Position numbers and translations under genes: made by a program. Positions 11,196-22,375 of a stretch of 64,000 nucleotides of DNA are shown one piece after another. Each line of letters starts with the position of its first letter. Position 1 is the first letter of the stretch. The DNA comes from Cristatella mucedo (lineage: Eukaryota > Bryozoa > Phylactolaemata > Cristatellidae): positions 1,822,501 through 1,886,500 of the forward strand of contig WPIO01000038.1 of the NCBI GenBank assembly GCA_009760855.2, read 5' to 3'. A model generated the notes under the pieces. It was not told the DNA's origin and did not search any database. It saw nothing but the letters and a program-made list of their open reading frames with translations.

Positions 11196-12969
11196 TAGCG
11201 AAACGGTGTGACGCACGGGCATTTAACCCTATGAAATTTAGCCAGCTAAAAGTGTTTATCCAGCATAGCATTCAGCCCAATATGATAAGTGATAAAACTT
11301 GTGTGTGTGTAAGAACTTCAATTTGCACGTGCAGATAGATAACAAAGAGTACTAGTGGCGCCTAAAGACGCAGCGGAATCTAAACGATGCCGCAATGACA
11401 AGCCAAACGGAAGCTGCGCCGAATAGTCTCCGAGACTGAACGGCGAGTGGGTGGACGCAGGCCTTCGGGTGATCAAAAAGAAATGAACGAGTAGCTGAAC
11501 TGGTAGTGGTCCGTAACGTGCGAAAAGGCAGATTAGAAGGCATATGACTGCGGAAACTTATCGTACGAGGAAGACTGCTGAGCAAAGCGGCGAAAGAAAT
11601 AAATTGAAGCGTGCTGCAATCTAAAGCAGCCCATCTTTGTTTGCTTCTGCCGGTATAGCTTTTCTGTTGTCGTTTAAGATTCTGTAATTCTTTCTTTTTG
11701 GTTTTAATATTTAAAGTTTTAAATTTTCGCGTCCTTGGCACGCCCACTCTGCCGTGCAGTTCCGAGGTTTGGCACGTACTCAGTTTTGAGCAAGCGCGAG
11801 CTATGAAGTATTTCTTGAGGACCTTCAAGGCACTTTTTATTGAAGGTGTTATTTTTACTAATTTAAAACGGACGACAAATAAGAACTACGCTCGTCAGGT
11901 TAGCTGGGAAAAAAGCTTACGCCCATGCTCTGGTCTTCAAAATTCGCTAGAGCTGAAACCATAAAACCACAAGCATTGCAGTTGCTCTTTTTTTTAAACC
12001 AGTCTAATAAAGGACGTCGCAACAAGATGTCTCAATTTGGGAAGCGACCTCGGTAACATGAGGTGTTTGTGCGACCATTTTTTTTGCATACGACGGGCTA
12101 GTCAAACGTCAGATCGGCTTCCTACAGAGGCCGCATACGAGGCCACGCGCTTTCGCCGGCTTGACATAATCAAGAATTATATTTGCAGCTGGACATTTTT
12201 AGGTAGCCTTATACGTTATAATGGCTAACCCGGAAGTCACAAGCAGCAATAATAATAATAGAAATACTTGTAGTTTGATTACATGCAGGTCGGTATTGTT
12301 CCTCCCGCAAACCCGCTGGTGAACAGATGTTGGACTCACCACTTGGGTCAGCCGGTGCACAGCATCGAGGAGCGGGACTCGAGTGGGAGAGACGGGCAAA
12401 AGGAGTCGTGCTTCCCTCTGCTCCGTGCGTCGTAGGATAAACGGTTGGTGTTTGTCATCAGCTGGCTTTCTTTGATGTGTGCGAACCGAACACAAAACTG
12501 ATTCTTTTTCACGTCAAAGGAAACATCGGAAACTGTGGGCTGGGCAGCTTGCGGCAAGCGAGGTAATTGCCAAGAGACAATTACTAGTCAGGCTCTATAC
12601 TTGGACCAGCATGTAAGAACACAAAAGGCATGCACGGGAATACAAGAAGAAATTTAGGGCCGCCAGTTAGTAGGCCCCTTCGATAGCAACATGCTCCGAG
12701 TCGTGTACAGGTGAGCATGCAGATCGAGCAATGGAAAAAAGGGAGCGTAATTACAGTGGTGCGTAAAGAAAGCCGTGCTGAGCAGAGGCTTCTTTTACTG
12801 AGAATTAAATTCTTCAAAATGCATCCAGGCATTGACTGAAGTCACGAGTGAGTTCCAGACACTTAGTGTGCACAGGAAATAAATGGCCTATCCCCAAATA
12901 TTCGAATTTAGTTCGAGAAAAGGCGAGACTACTGGAATAATAGAGAATTATAGAGCATAATAATTGAGA
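11196..12969. other. Intergenic, no feature recognised
   Basis: Contains frames of up to 158 codons (- strand 11352-11828) with no known motif. Part of 12800-12960 resembles a reverse-oriented LINE 3' region (GTGAGTTCCAGAC) but is too decayed to assign. Confidence 0.35.
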
Positions 12970-13140
12970 CTTTGCATGCTGACCCTGTGCATGTCACCCC
13001 TAACCATATTATTTATTGTGTTTATTTTTCAAGAATGATTTTATTTATCATTCAATTGCATTTCCCTTTGCAGCAAATGTAAAGCGCCTAGAAAGAGATT
13101 AAGTTCTCTGAGGGCGCTCTATCAAGTCCAATATTATTAT
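12970..13140 (+). mobile_element. LINE-A 3' tail fragment
   Basis: GCATGCTGACCCTGTGCATG through to the hairpin (AAAGCGCCTAGAAAGAGATT, GGGCGCTCTATCAAG) and ATTATTATT end. Severely 5'-truncated insertion. Confidence 0.8.
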
Positions 13141-13149
13141 TACTGGAAG

Positions 13150-13800
13150 CCGATGATAGGTTGGTTCTAGAGCTCACTGGTGGAGCAATGACATCGCTTA
13201 GGAGTGGGCTATTGCCAGCGACTGAAGCGACTTCTGGGCAAGAAAGAGGACCTTGAAGTCAATTTGGCAATTGATACGGAGCAAGTGAAGCCCTAACAGA
13301 GGTGGTGTGACATGATAGCTGTGCGAATGACGACAGACTAAACGAGATACTGAGCCAGTCACCAGTTGAAGACGGTTTAAGGAACATATCATAAGTCCTG
13401 AGCGGAGAGAATGGAAGTACTCTTGACGCGATGTCAGGAGCGTGTGACCTGGTTTGACTTCCGTACTCTTGCCCAAGCAGGCCGTAACTTTCGCAGTGAA
13501 CCTCAGTTGAAAGTAGGCTGACTTGACTACAAAAGCAATGTGCTAATTCAACGAAGTCGTTTTGGAACGGCACGGCACGGCCAGTTTACGGGAAGACGTC
13601 ACTGGAGTAATGTTAGATCCATCAATCTGGAGCATCAGATCTTCCAGAGTTAGAGAGACAGTTGGCTTTCCCGTAACTACTAAATGTTTTCCTTCTGTCG
13701 TTTAGCATCGGTAATTCAGTGGCCATCCGAGGATGAATGTAGTTGATAGAGACTGGAAAGGAAGCTAGAGAGTCGGTTGCAGGATAAATCTGAGAATGGT
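13150..13800 (-). mobile_element. Diverged CR1/L2-like LINE fragment
   Basis: The - strand frame 13198-13476 contains RLQLVTGSVSRLVCR and INCQIDFKVLFL, equivalent to the [10 protein letters not shown] and RIDFKVLSL blocks of LINE-A. It is clearly more diverged than the LINE-A copies. It abuts the LINE-B copy at 13801. Confidence 0.6.
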
Positions 13801-14450
13801 CAAAGGAAATGTATGTATCTATGTATCTCCGTCTGTAACTCAACAAAGCCACAGTGACTGTGGGTGTTACGCAGGAGAGTTTGGTGTAGCCCACTCACAG
13901 CCAAAGCGGCTTTCGGTGCGCATTCGGTAGCCAACAGATTTCGTCTCACGCAACAAAGAGAAAGTGGGAAGCATAGCAGAGTCAGGAGAGCAGTTGAGGT
14001 AGTGAGTAGCATGGAAGTAGCAGCTCGGGACAGCTGAAAAGCATGAGCCAAAGTCGGCAGCTGGAGAGTAGTTGTCGTTGCGTAAGAGTTGTGGAAGTGA
14101 GATCCACAGTCTAGAACATGCAGATCTAAAGTTTCTGCTGCCAACTCTCTTTAAGCGGAGGAATGGAACAGCTAGTTTATTGTCCATACAGGACCTGAGG
14201 GCGCGGAAAGGCTGAAACTGATGCAGCAGTTCAGCTAGGTACGAAGAAGCCAAGCCGTGGCGGGCCCTGTGGGTCAGCGTAAGAACCTTGCTCTGAATCC
14301 ATTGCTCAACCGGCATCCACCCTAGCTCTTCCAGCAAAGGAGACGTGTGCTCCAACCTCTTGAAGACTAGCCTTGCAGTCATATTCATAACTAGCTGCAG
14401 TGGCCTAGTTTCTTTCTTTAGTAGCCCAGCCAAAAGGCATCCACAGTGTT
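13801..14450 (-). mobile_element. LINE-B, longest copy in window
   Basis: The - strand frame 13867-14433 (188 codons) is an uninterrupted RT C-terminus: MNMTARLVFKRLEHTSPLLE, LGWMPVEQWIQSKVLTLTHR, RLWISLPQLLRND. The 3' end is an ATGTATGTATCT-type repeat at 13809-13830. It shows that LINE-B and LINE-A are related but separate families. Confidence 0.8.
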
Positions 14451-14454
14451 AGCA

Positions 14455-16190
14455 GGCATAAGCACATGAAGGACGAATCACAGGGACCCACTAAATGCTG
14501 TCTTAAATAGGTGTGTTTTTAAGTTCTTTTTAAATGAGGTCAAGTCAGGGGATGTTCTGACCCAAGTCGGGAGGGAGTTCCAGGCTTTGGGAGCATATGA
14601 ATTTTATGCACGGTCACCACAATTTGTGAGCCGTGAAGGCGTGCTAGGTAAGGCGGTTGCTTTTCACGACCTCGGTCCGATGTCATGGGTTCGAATCCTT
14701 CGGTGGGCGATCCTTTATCGCCACTGCAAGCGGTGGTGATAGCCGTAAAGGCTCTTCTGTCGCTATACAAAAGAGGCTGTTAAATCAGCTAGTATTTAAT
14801 TTTAATTTAAAGGATTTGAGGTTTGTACGAGGTATATGTAGACTGTTGGATTCCTAAAAGCGGGTGGTACGATGCTTGGCCACGTGGGGGAGTAAATCTG
14901 AGAGATAGGCTGGAGCCAAAGAATGAAGTGACCTAAAAGTGAGCGACAAATCCTTGAAGTCAATCCGTTGCTTGACTGGTAGCTAGTGCAGGTCGGCGAT
15001 AAGTAGTGTGATGTGGCAACTGCGACGCTCACGACAGACAAGCCTAGCTGCCGAGTTTTGCACTAGCTGTAATCACCTGATTGCACATGCCGGTATGCTA
15101 GCAAGCAGTGAGTTACATAAGTCAAGACGGGATGTCACAAATGCATGGACCAACTTAGACGTGGTATCCTTATCTGAACAAGCCCGAATTTTAGCAATGC
15201 TGTGTAGCTGAAAGTAGGCATAATTGACTGTGGAGCTGATGTGGTCGTCTAATGAGAGGTCACTTTGGAACATGACACCTAGATTTCGAGTTGATTATAC
15301 AGGAGATATGCTGGCAGAGCCAATGTTGAGCTTCAGCCTTTCCAATTTGTGAATCACACTGGATTTACCCATAACTAGTAAGTTATTTTTATCATCGCTT
15401 AGTTTAAGAAAATGTGCTGCCATCCATGTGTGGATTTCCTCAATACATGCAGCGAGTGAGTTTAGAGAATTTGAGGTTCTCGAAGGCTGGGAGGGATCAA
15501 AGCAAAGGTGCAACTGAGTGTCATCTGCATAGAAGTGAAAGCCTAGATTATGCTTGGCAATCACATCAGCAAGAGGGAGAGTATAAACCGCGAAAAGAAT
15601 CGGACCTAGCATGGAGCCCTGCGTTACCCCATATTTCAGAGGTACATCGGATGATCTTTGTCCATTCACGTCAATACTCTGGAGTCTCCCACTGAGATAG
15701 GATCCGAACCACTGTAGAACAGTGCCAGTGATGCCCAGGTGAGACGAGAGGTGCTCTAGAAGAACTTTGTGATCGATGGTATCAAAAGCTGCCGAAAGAT
15801 TAAGCAAGACAAGCAGAGACACTTGACCCATGACTGCATTCCTAAGTAGGTCGTTGTATACCCTAAGCAATGCTGACTCTGTGGAGTGATTAGCTCTAGA
15901 GCCAGACTGGAACTTACTAGCAAGGTTTTTAAGCTTCAATATATGTAGGAGTTCAGCTAGACCGCCACGACCCATTCCAGTGTCTTTGATAGGAATGGTA
16001 GATGGGAGACTGGGCTAGTGACACCAAAACAGCGTTGTGCTAAATCAGCCAGACTATGACCTATTTCCATTATTTGCGGGTCCTGTATTATATCGGCTTG
16101 GAGCTGTTCCGTGACTATCAAAGGCCATGGCTGCATAAAAGCAGTAACCTGGTCAAGGCCTGTGAATTGTGCTTCTACAGTCGGCACTCT
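14455..16190 (-). mobile_element. LINE-A with RT catalytic core (SINE2 nested inside)
   Basis: The - strand frame 15295-15975 holds the RT palm: LSAAFDTIDHKVLLEHL, a YGVTQGSMLGPILF block and the catalytic FYADDTQL. Upstream, 15957-16187 carries the VSHLPFLSKTLE entry motif. Downstream, 15073-15273 carries HAFVTSRLDLCNSLL. Stops and frameshifts separate the pieces, so it is dead. The C-terminal region is split by a + strand SINE2 at 14628-14805. No apurinic endonuclease domain was seen upstream of 16190, so it is 5'-truncated. Confidence 0.85.
14628..14805 (+). mobile_element. SINE2 inserted in LINE-A
   Basis: Full SINE2 with box A-like TGCTAGGTAAGGCGG, box B GGGTTCGAATCCTT and the standard end GAGGCTGTTAAATCAGCTAG. 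The flanking LINE-A sequence resumes at AAGGATTTGAGGTTTG, so the SINE is younger than the host LINE copy. Confidence 0.82.
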
Positions 16191-16671
16191 TATTTGAGCT
16201 GATTTGAGCTCTAGATCTTCGGAACCGTTGAAGTACGTAATGGCCGCCGTTGCACGCCTGAAACACTATACTGCTGTCAAATTGACTTGTCTACGTTATT
16301 GATATGGACTTGCTATTTTAACACCTGGCTGAGAAAGGCAATCTCATCTTTACGTCTGCTGTACGCACGTGCGTACTGCCAGTGTATACGTTACTACCGT
16401 CAATAAGTGGGTGGGCTAATGCATTCCCGTCGTAACTGTATGTGCTATGTAAAATGCCTAACAAGTGATATTTAATTTTCTAATGGCGCTACGTGAATGT
16501 TTCATTGTTGCTTTTATTTTAAGGCTAAATACACATTTAAGTTGCCCAAAGGTAACATTAACTTTAATAACTCTCAAAATACGACCGTACCCATAGAAAA
16601 AACTTATGTTCGCCCTCTGAAAACCAGCCCCAAAAATGTAGGCCGAAGGTGCTGCTCTCTATGCCCTTATG
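16191..16671. other. Intergenic, no feature recognised
   Basis: No gene or repeat recognised between the LINE-A copy and the next SINE1. Confidence 0.35.
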
Positions 16672-16800
16672 GACCCAAGTAAGGTGCTTGCCCCGACCAA
16701 GGTCTGACTGAGGTCGTGGGCTGGAGCCCTGAGGCACATGTGAAGCGCCTAAATAGAGATTAAGTTCTCTTGGGGCGCTATATAAATGAATTATATTTAA
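16672..16800 (+). mobile_element. SINE1 copy
   Basis: AAGGTGCTTGCCCCGACCAA, box B-like GTGGGCTGGAGCCC, then the tail GTGAAGCGCCTAAATAGAG and GGGGCGCTATATAAATG. The first part of the head is missing. Confidence 0.75.
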
Positions 16801-18184
16801 GTAAGAGCGCAAATCGGTCGTCCCACCTCCTATGTGTCATCACTTTGAGCTCTGGCGCCGCAAGCGTGCCACCCGACAGGCCTTTAGGCCTCTAGAGAGT
16901 CGCACTCCAGATTTGGTGGCCCCTCTTTAGGCCCTGGTTTTTAGGGAGGACCGGGGGTATTCACAAACGTTGGCAATTTAGCCCGGCCGCGGTCTTGAAA
17001 TGCAAAAAAGAGTAACGACTTGATTAAAGGCTGTCATTCTTAGACGGCTAGATACTGTTCATGCCCGAAAGTCGTCACTGTTCAGCAGTCTACAGCGCTG
17101 GGCTTAAAACGCAATTTCACTAGAAAGTATACAATTTTGTAGCAACTGTTCTTTCTGCTAAATATTTTAGCTTCTTATGAAACAAATGGTAGTACATTCT
17201 GGACTCCGGTTCCGGAAGTGCGTACCGAAGGCACGTCAACCAGAAAAGACCTTGCACCCCTTTTGGGACAGCTTGAGTGGCCACGTCGAAAGAGCGCCAA
17301 CCGGAAGCCTCTAAAAACGTACTCTGGAAGCAGATGTATACGTTTCATTCGTAGAGCCTGAAGATACGCCTGGAAGGTTCCGTGCCTTGCAAGCTTACGT
17401 AACCACCTCTAAATTCTGTTTAAAGCCTCCCTCTAGATAAGTAGCAGCGAGCAGACTGCGGACAGCACGCCGCTCTACAAGCGTGATCTAAGAAACCGCC
17501 ATTTAAAATGAATTTCATACCCTATTGTTGAGACCCTGACCCTGATCATCAGAGGCACGCCGCTCGGCAAGACGACTCCCAGGACCACGCTAAAAATAAA
17601 TACCAGTTTCTAGAATACTATTGCCCCGTTAAAAAATAGATTGTCTCCTCTAAAGAAAAAATGAGATACCGACCGCGTAGGACGGAATGAGCTTTAATTT
17701 GATAGCTTTCGTAGCCCGTCTAAATCAAAATGTTAGATGACCACCCGAGGAGGAACTCCTTGAATGGGCCCACCGAAGGTGCGCTCTCCGATGAGCAGCA
17801 AGCGACTGCGTACGCCCGGCAGCCCATCTCTGGAAGCCATTAGCAACCGAAATTTTCCGGTCTTCCGGTGAAAGGGGTACAGTTACTAAAGACGTTTAGC
17901 GGCCTCCACGTCCGGACCACACTAGCCTGCACACGCAGCGCTCGCAATGGTGTTATTTCTTGCCGACGTGCGTCAAATACCGGCTAAGCCACGAACCTTT
18001 GAACCGCGGCTAGCGACTAGGCAGCTCAGTACCAATGCACGCCGGTATCCTGACACTTGTAGAACGCGGCTGCGACGACGCGCGCCCATACCCCAAGATA
18101 ATAAGTCCATAATCGTAGCATAGAGAAGTCCATTTGACAGCGGCGGAGGGTTACAGGAGTCACTCTTCGGCCAAGTGACCTTCC
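16801..18184. other. Intergenic, no feature recognised
   Basis: More GC-balanced than its surroundings, with no long frame on either strand and no recognisable transposon end. Any repeat here is too old to identify by eye. Confidence 0.35.
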
Positions 18185-19345
18185 GTTGGACGATCACATC
18201 AGCTCCACGGTCAAGTCGGTCTACGCTCCCAAAGCCTGGAACTCCCTCCCGACCTGCGTCAGAACATCCCCTGACCTGACCACGTTTAAAAAGAATTTTA
18301 AAACACACCTATTTAGGACAGTATTTAGTGAGTCCCTGTGATTCGTCCTTGATGTGCTTATGCGTGCTGACACTGTGCATGCTGCCACTAACCACACTCT
18401 TTCTTGCTGACTCTGTGCATGTCACCCCTAACCATGTCATTCATGTTGTTTTATCAAGCATGATATTACTCACCATTCAATTGCATTTCCCTTTGCAGCA
18501 AATTTAAAGCGCCTTGAGAGATATTGAGTTCTCTGATGGCGCTTTATTTAGTGCATTATTATTGTTATTACTTTCAGCTTCATAATTGCTCAAATTTGGG
18601 CGTGTTTAGACATGGATACCACGTTTACATTGGTCCGCGCATTTGTAACATCCCGTCTTGACTTCTGTAACTCTCTGCTTGCTGGTCTACCGGCATGTGC
18701 GATCAGGCGCTTACAGCTGGTGCAAAACTCTGCAACAACTATTGTCTGTCGTGAGCTGTGCTGTTGCCACGTCACACCACTTCTCACCGACCTGCACTGG
18801 CTCCCTGTCAAGCAGCGCATCGACTTCAAGATCTGTCACTCATTTTTTGGTCCCTTCATTCTTTGGCTCCAGCCTACTTATCATATTCGCTCACCCATCA
18901 GGCTAAGAATTGACACTCGCTTTTCGTAACCTAATCGTTTACCAATACCTGGCACAAGCCTCAAATCCTTTGGAGACCGTACCGTCAGTTCGTATGCTCC
19001 CAAAGCCTGGAACTCACTTCTGAGTTGCGTCGCAACTTGACTACATTCAAAAAGAAACTAAAAATGTATCTATTCATCACAGCATTTAGTAAGCCCATGT
19101 GATTCGCCCTTTGGGTGCTTATGCGTGCCGACACCGTGCATGCTGCCACTAATCATATTTGCATGCTGACTCTGCGCAAGTCACCCCTAAAAAAGAAACC
19201 ATGTTATGCTTGTTGTCATGGAGCATGCTGCTGTAGCAACACCCACACTACCGCTAACCATCTGATTATGCTTCCTTAGCAGAAAATTAAAGTGTCTAGA
19301 AAGCGATTGCGTTCTCTGATGGCGCTATAACACGTGTTTTATTAT
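18185..19345 (+). mobile_element. Old LINE-A copy split by a younger LINE-A
   Basis: The old copy runs 18185-18223 (GGACGATCACATCAGCTCCA...) and resumes at 18573 (CTTTCAGCTTCATAATTGCT). These are adjacent positions in intact copies. It continues through the decayed RT C-terminus ([15 protein letters not shown] region, 18612-18929) to its own tail at 19280-19345. The interruption is the 5'-truncated copy at 18224-18572. Confidence 0.75.
18224..18572 (+). mobile_element. Young 5'-truncated LINE-A nested in LINE-A
   Basis: Starts at GCTCCCAAAGCCTGGAACTC (the AWNSLP codons) and runs to the hairpin and ATTATTATTG end. It is closer to the 1-1040 copy than to its host copy. Confidence 0.75.
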
Positions 19346-20137
19346 TATTATTGCTATTATTTTTATTACGGTGTACAGAAATCTTACGGCGATCGTAGCA
19401 CCTCTCATCTGCCGACCAGGACGAAGCCTCGGGTGCGACTCATACCTGGCTCAAAGCACGGAGAACAACTGACTGATGTTGTGTGATAGTGGCTCCAGCC
19501 ACGGTTGCAGTAGTGGGAGTCTCAAGGAGACAGTGCGGGCGCACGTGAGCGTTAAATGAGACTGCTCTATTACCCTCACCGGGCACAGATATGAGAGCTC
19601 GATCAATCGCAGCAGATTACACGAAATATAACCTGCATCAGTGGCCCGATGCTACGCTGCTGCAATGGATTTACTATTGGCCACAGGTGAGGCACGTGCA
19701 TTAGTGTCAGGCGCTTCGCTAATTACCGCAGGCGCACACCACACTGACTGCTACATGATTTTGGCTTGTATGCCGCCAAACTATAGACGACCTCATAAGC
19801 GGTTCCCCACCGTTACAATTCAGGAGCTGAGAATACTATTTCGGCAGTGACAACCTGGCCGATCTAGCACGCCACTGTTTCGGTACTACTGGGGTACGCA
19901 CGCAATAACGGGAGCTCGAAGGGCTGTAGCAGCACCACCCAGTAACTTCAGCCACGCACACGCACTCGCTTTTCATAGAATAATATCTACAACTGCTGTA
20001 TTATTTTATCAATATATTTAAAAAATTACTACTTCGATGAAGTTAAGTGAAAGAAAGGTTTGAATTACATGGTCGTGAAGTCGCGAACCCATTTCTATGT
20101 TGTCATCCGGGCACCGGCAGTCCTCGCAGCATGAAAT
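19346..20137. other. Region upstream of the HCF start codon
   Basis: Should contain the HCF promoter and 5' UTR. No TATA box or CpG island stands out, and I could not place a transcription start. A 5' non-coding exon further upstream cannot be excluded. Confidence 0.3.
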
Positions 20138-20297
20138 ATGGCGGTCCACAATTGGAAGTGGAAGCGAGTCGAGAGTATCGGTGGACCTAGCCCGCGGCCT
20201 CGTCATGGCCACCGGGCTGTGGCTGTTAAAGAGCTCATGGTCGTTTACGGCGGTGGAAATGATGGTGTTATGAGCGACCTTCAGGTGTTCAACACAG
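20138..20297 (+). CDS. HCFC1: HCF exon 1: start and first Kelch blade
   Basis: ATG 20138 is followed by [11 protein letters not shown] and [18 protein letters not shown], nearly the human HCFC1 beginning ([25 protein letters not shown]). An upstream ATG at 20131 is out of frame. The donor CACAG|GTGATT is phase 1. Residues 1-53. Confidence 0.93.
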
Positions 20298-22287
20298 GTG
20301 ATTCAATCGCAACCAGCCCCACCTGTTGCGGCTTCCACGTGCTTTTGAACCATGTAGGCTGTCTGTTCAAGGCACTTACTAATGGCGCACTTAGAAACCG
20401 CTTCACTCAACCTTGCTTTACAGATATTTAGCGACCTAGGCTTAAGCTGCTTCCGCTGGTGGTAGCGGTTGTCGTGGATTTGTGCTAGAGCAGTGCGTCT
20501 GCGCTGTCGTCCCCGTGCATTGTTTTTGTTAGCTACGTCGATTTCTGAGTAGCCCGTGTAGGCTCGGCTTTTAGAGCCTTAATAGCCGTCCGCGGCGAAC
20601 CACCGAGGCTTCGTGCAGACCGTCGCAGTGTGAGTAAATTATAACTATCCTATCCTATAAAGATCCTATTCTGTTGTTCGTTGTTCGCTCGGTTCGCTTC
20701 GCTGTGCCCTTCGAGATGCGTTGCCGTTGCTAAGCTTATTACGTTGTTCCCGTTGTTGCCTCAGAATACGTGGGCAGTTGATTACGTGCCTGAATTCTTC
20801 TGTGTTGCCATAATTGGCAATGACTGCGTACTTTCCCAGCAGAGCACCACAGTCAACTGTCAACAGAGCTAGCGTAGTAGCCATTGTAGTACTTGGCAGC
20901 AGGTTCTCAAAGTGAGCCCCACGTGTAGGCTTGCTCGTGACTTTAACTGTAAATATGTGATGCTCATTCTTTCTTGATTTCATTCCTTGGTTCCAGTGCA
21001 CAGTATGCTGGGTTTAGATCTAGCCGTATTGCAAGAGGTTAATACATTTGCCAAGATTGTCCGTGCCCAGTTCGGCCAATGCATGACCCACTCACTCCCT
21101 TGTTATATTCTACTCTTTGTTCGGGTTCTTGTGGCCGTCATAATCAGCTGGTTTCATTGTATTGAGTGCTTGATTTGTGTGTGTGTGTGTGCGTGCGTGC
21201 GTGTGTGTGCTAGTGCTGGCCCAAGAAATATATGCATCATGAGAATTAACACAAATCCGAACCTTTGCTGAGTTTTACAAAATTACTGTCCAAAATACTA
21301 CTACAGGGTAAGATTAATATGAGGAAGCAGTAAATATACCAGATTGTGCTCGCTGCCACCTCGGTTACATGCATAGTTAACTTGTTTGGTGGGTTTATAT
21401 GAGTGCAGAAACAGTTGTGGTTTTCAAAGGATTGTTTTGGCAGCACAATCAGAAGACGGTGAAGTAAGAATTTTTGCATGTACCAGATATACTTATCTAG
21501 AAAAATACATCTTAACAACTATGTCGGGCTCTAGTTTGGGGGTTGCTTAAAGTTTGAGATGGCTTGTTTTGCTCGTGCACATACACTGGCCAGATCTGGT
21601 TTGAGAATATTGAAGAAATCGGTAGTGCAGTTAGAGCAAAAAACCAGCTTTCTAGGTTTCCTGGTGAAAAAAGAGTCATAGAACACTATGACACTGCTTT
21701 AGATGTCTTGGCAAACGCATGAGATGCCAAAACCACGGTGACCTGCATGGATTATAATGTGTTTACTGTGATTATTAGACGATAGTTTAATTTAGTGCGT
21801 GCATTTCGAAAACTGAGATAGTTAAAACCTGGGACGCAGTTTTAAAGAATTCTTTAATTCCTTGTTTACCAGAAAACGCTGTTCGACTTGGTCAGGGTCA
21901 GGGAATTTTAGCATCTCGTTGAACCCCATGAAACTTATGTGATTGCTCAAATTAGCATGCTTCAAACTCTCGCTGATCGCTGAAAGAATGCCCAACACGA
22001 TTGGTATGATACATTGTATAGATTCGGTTATTAGATGCGTCTAGTAAAACTTACTTTACAGTGCTCCGGCGGTACTAGAACGTTTATCTGCCGAGAATGG
22101 TGGCAATGTCGGTAACCAGAAGTTGTCCAAGTTACTACAAAACCTAGGGTCATTGGGCATATTTTCCACCTGGTAAGGTAACTAGTTTGGTAGCATGTCC
22201 GATTTGTTACAAATCTTGCTAACTCGTGCAAATCATATGTTCTGGGGAAATGTTGTTGACCGTGAATGGTCAACAAAACTGGTAATT

Positions 22288-22375
<88 letters not shown>

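Noticed and set aside
11352-11828. 158-codon - strand frame as a gene
   Set aside because: No recognisable motif, no splice or start context, and composition as in neighbours; left as unassigned.
14690-14710. GGGTTCGAATCC as part of a tRNA gene (also at 50085, 23750, 33860)
   Set aside because: Box B belongs to SINE2; no cloverleaf with acceptor stem forms and the same body and tail follow each copy.
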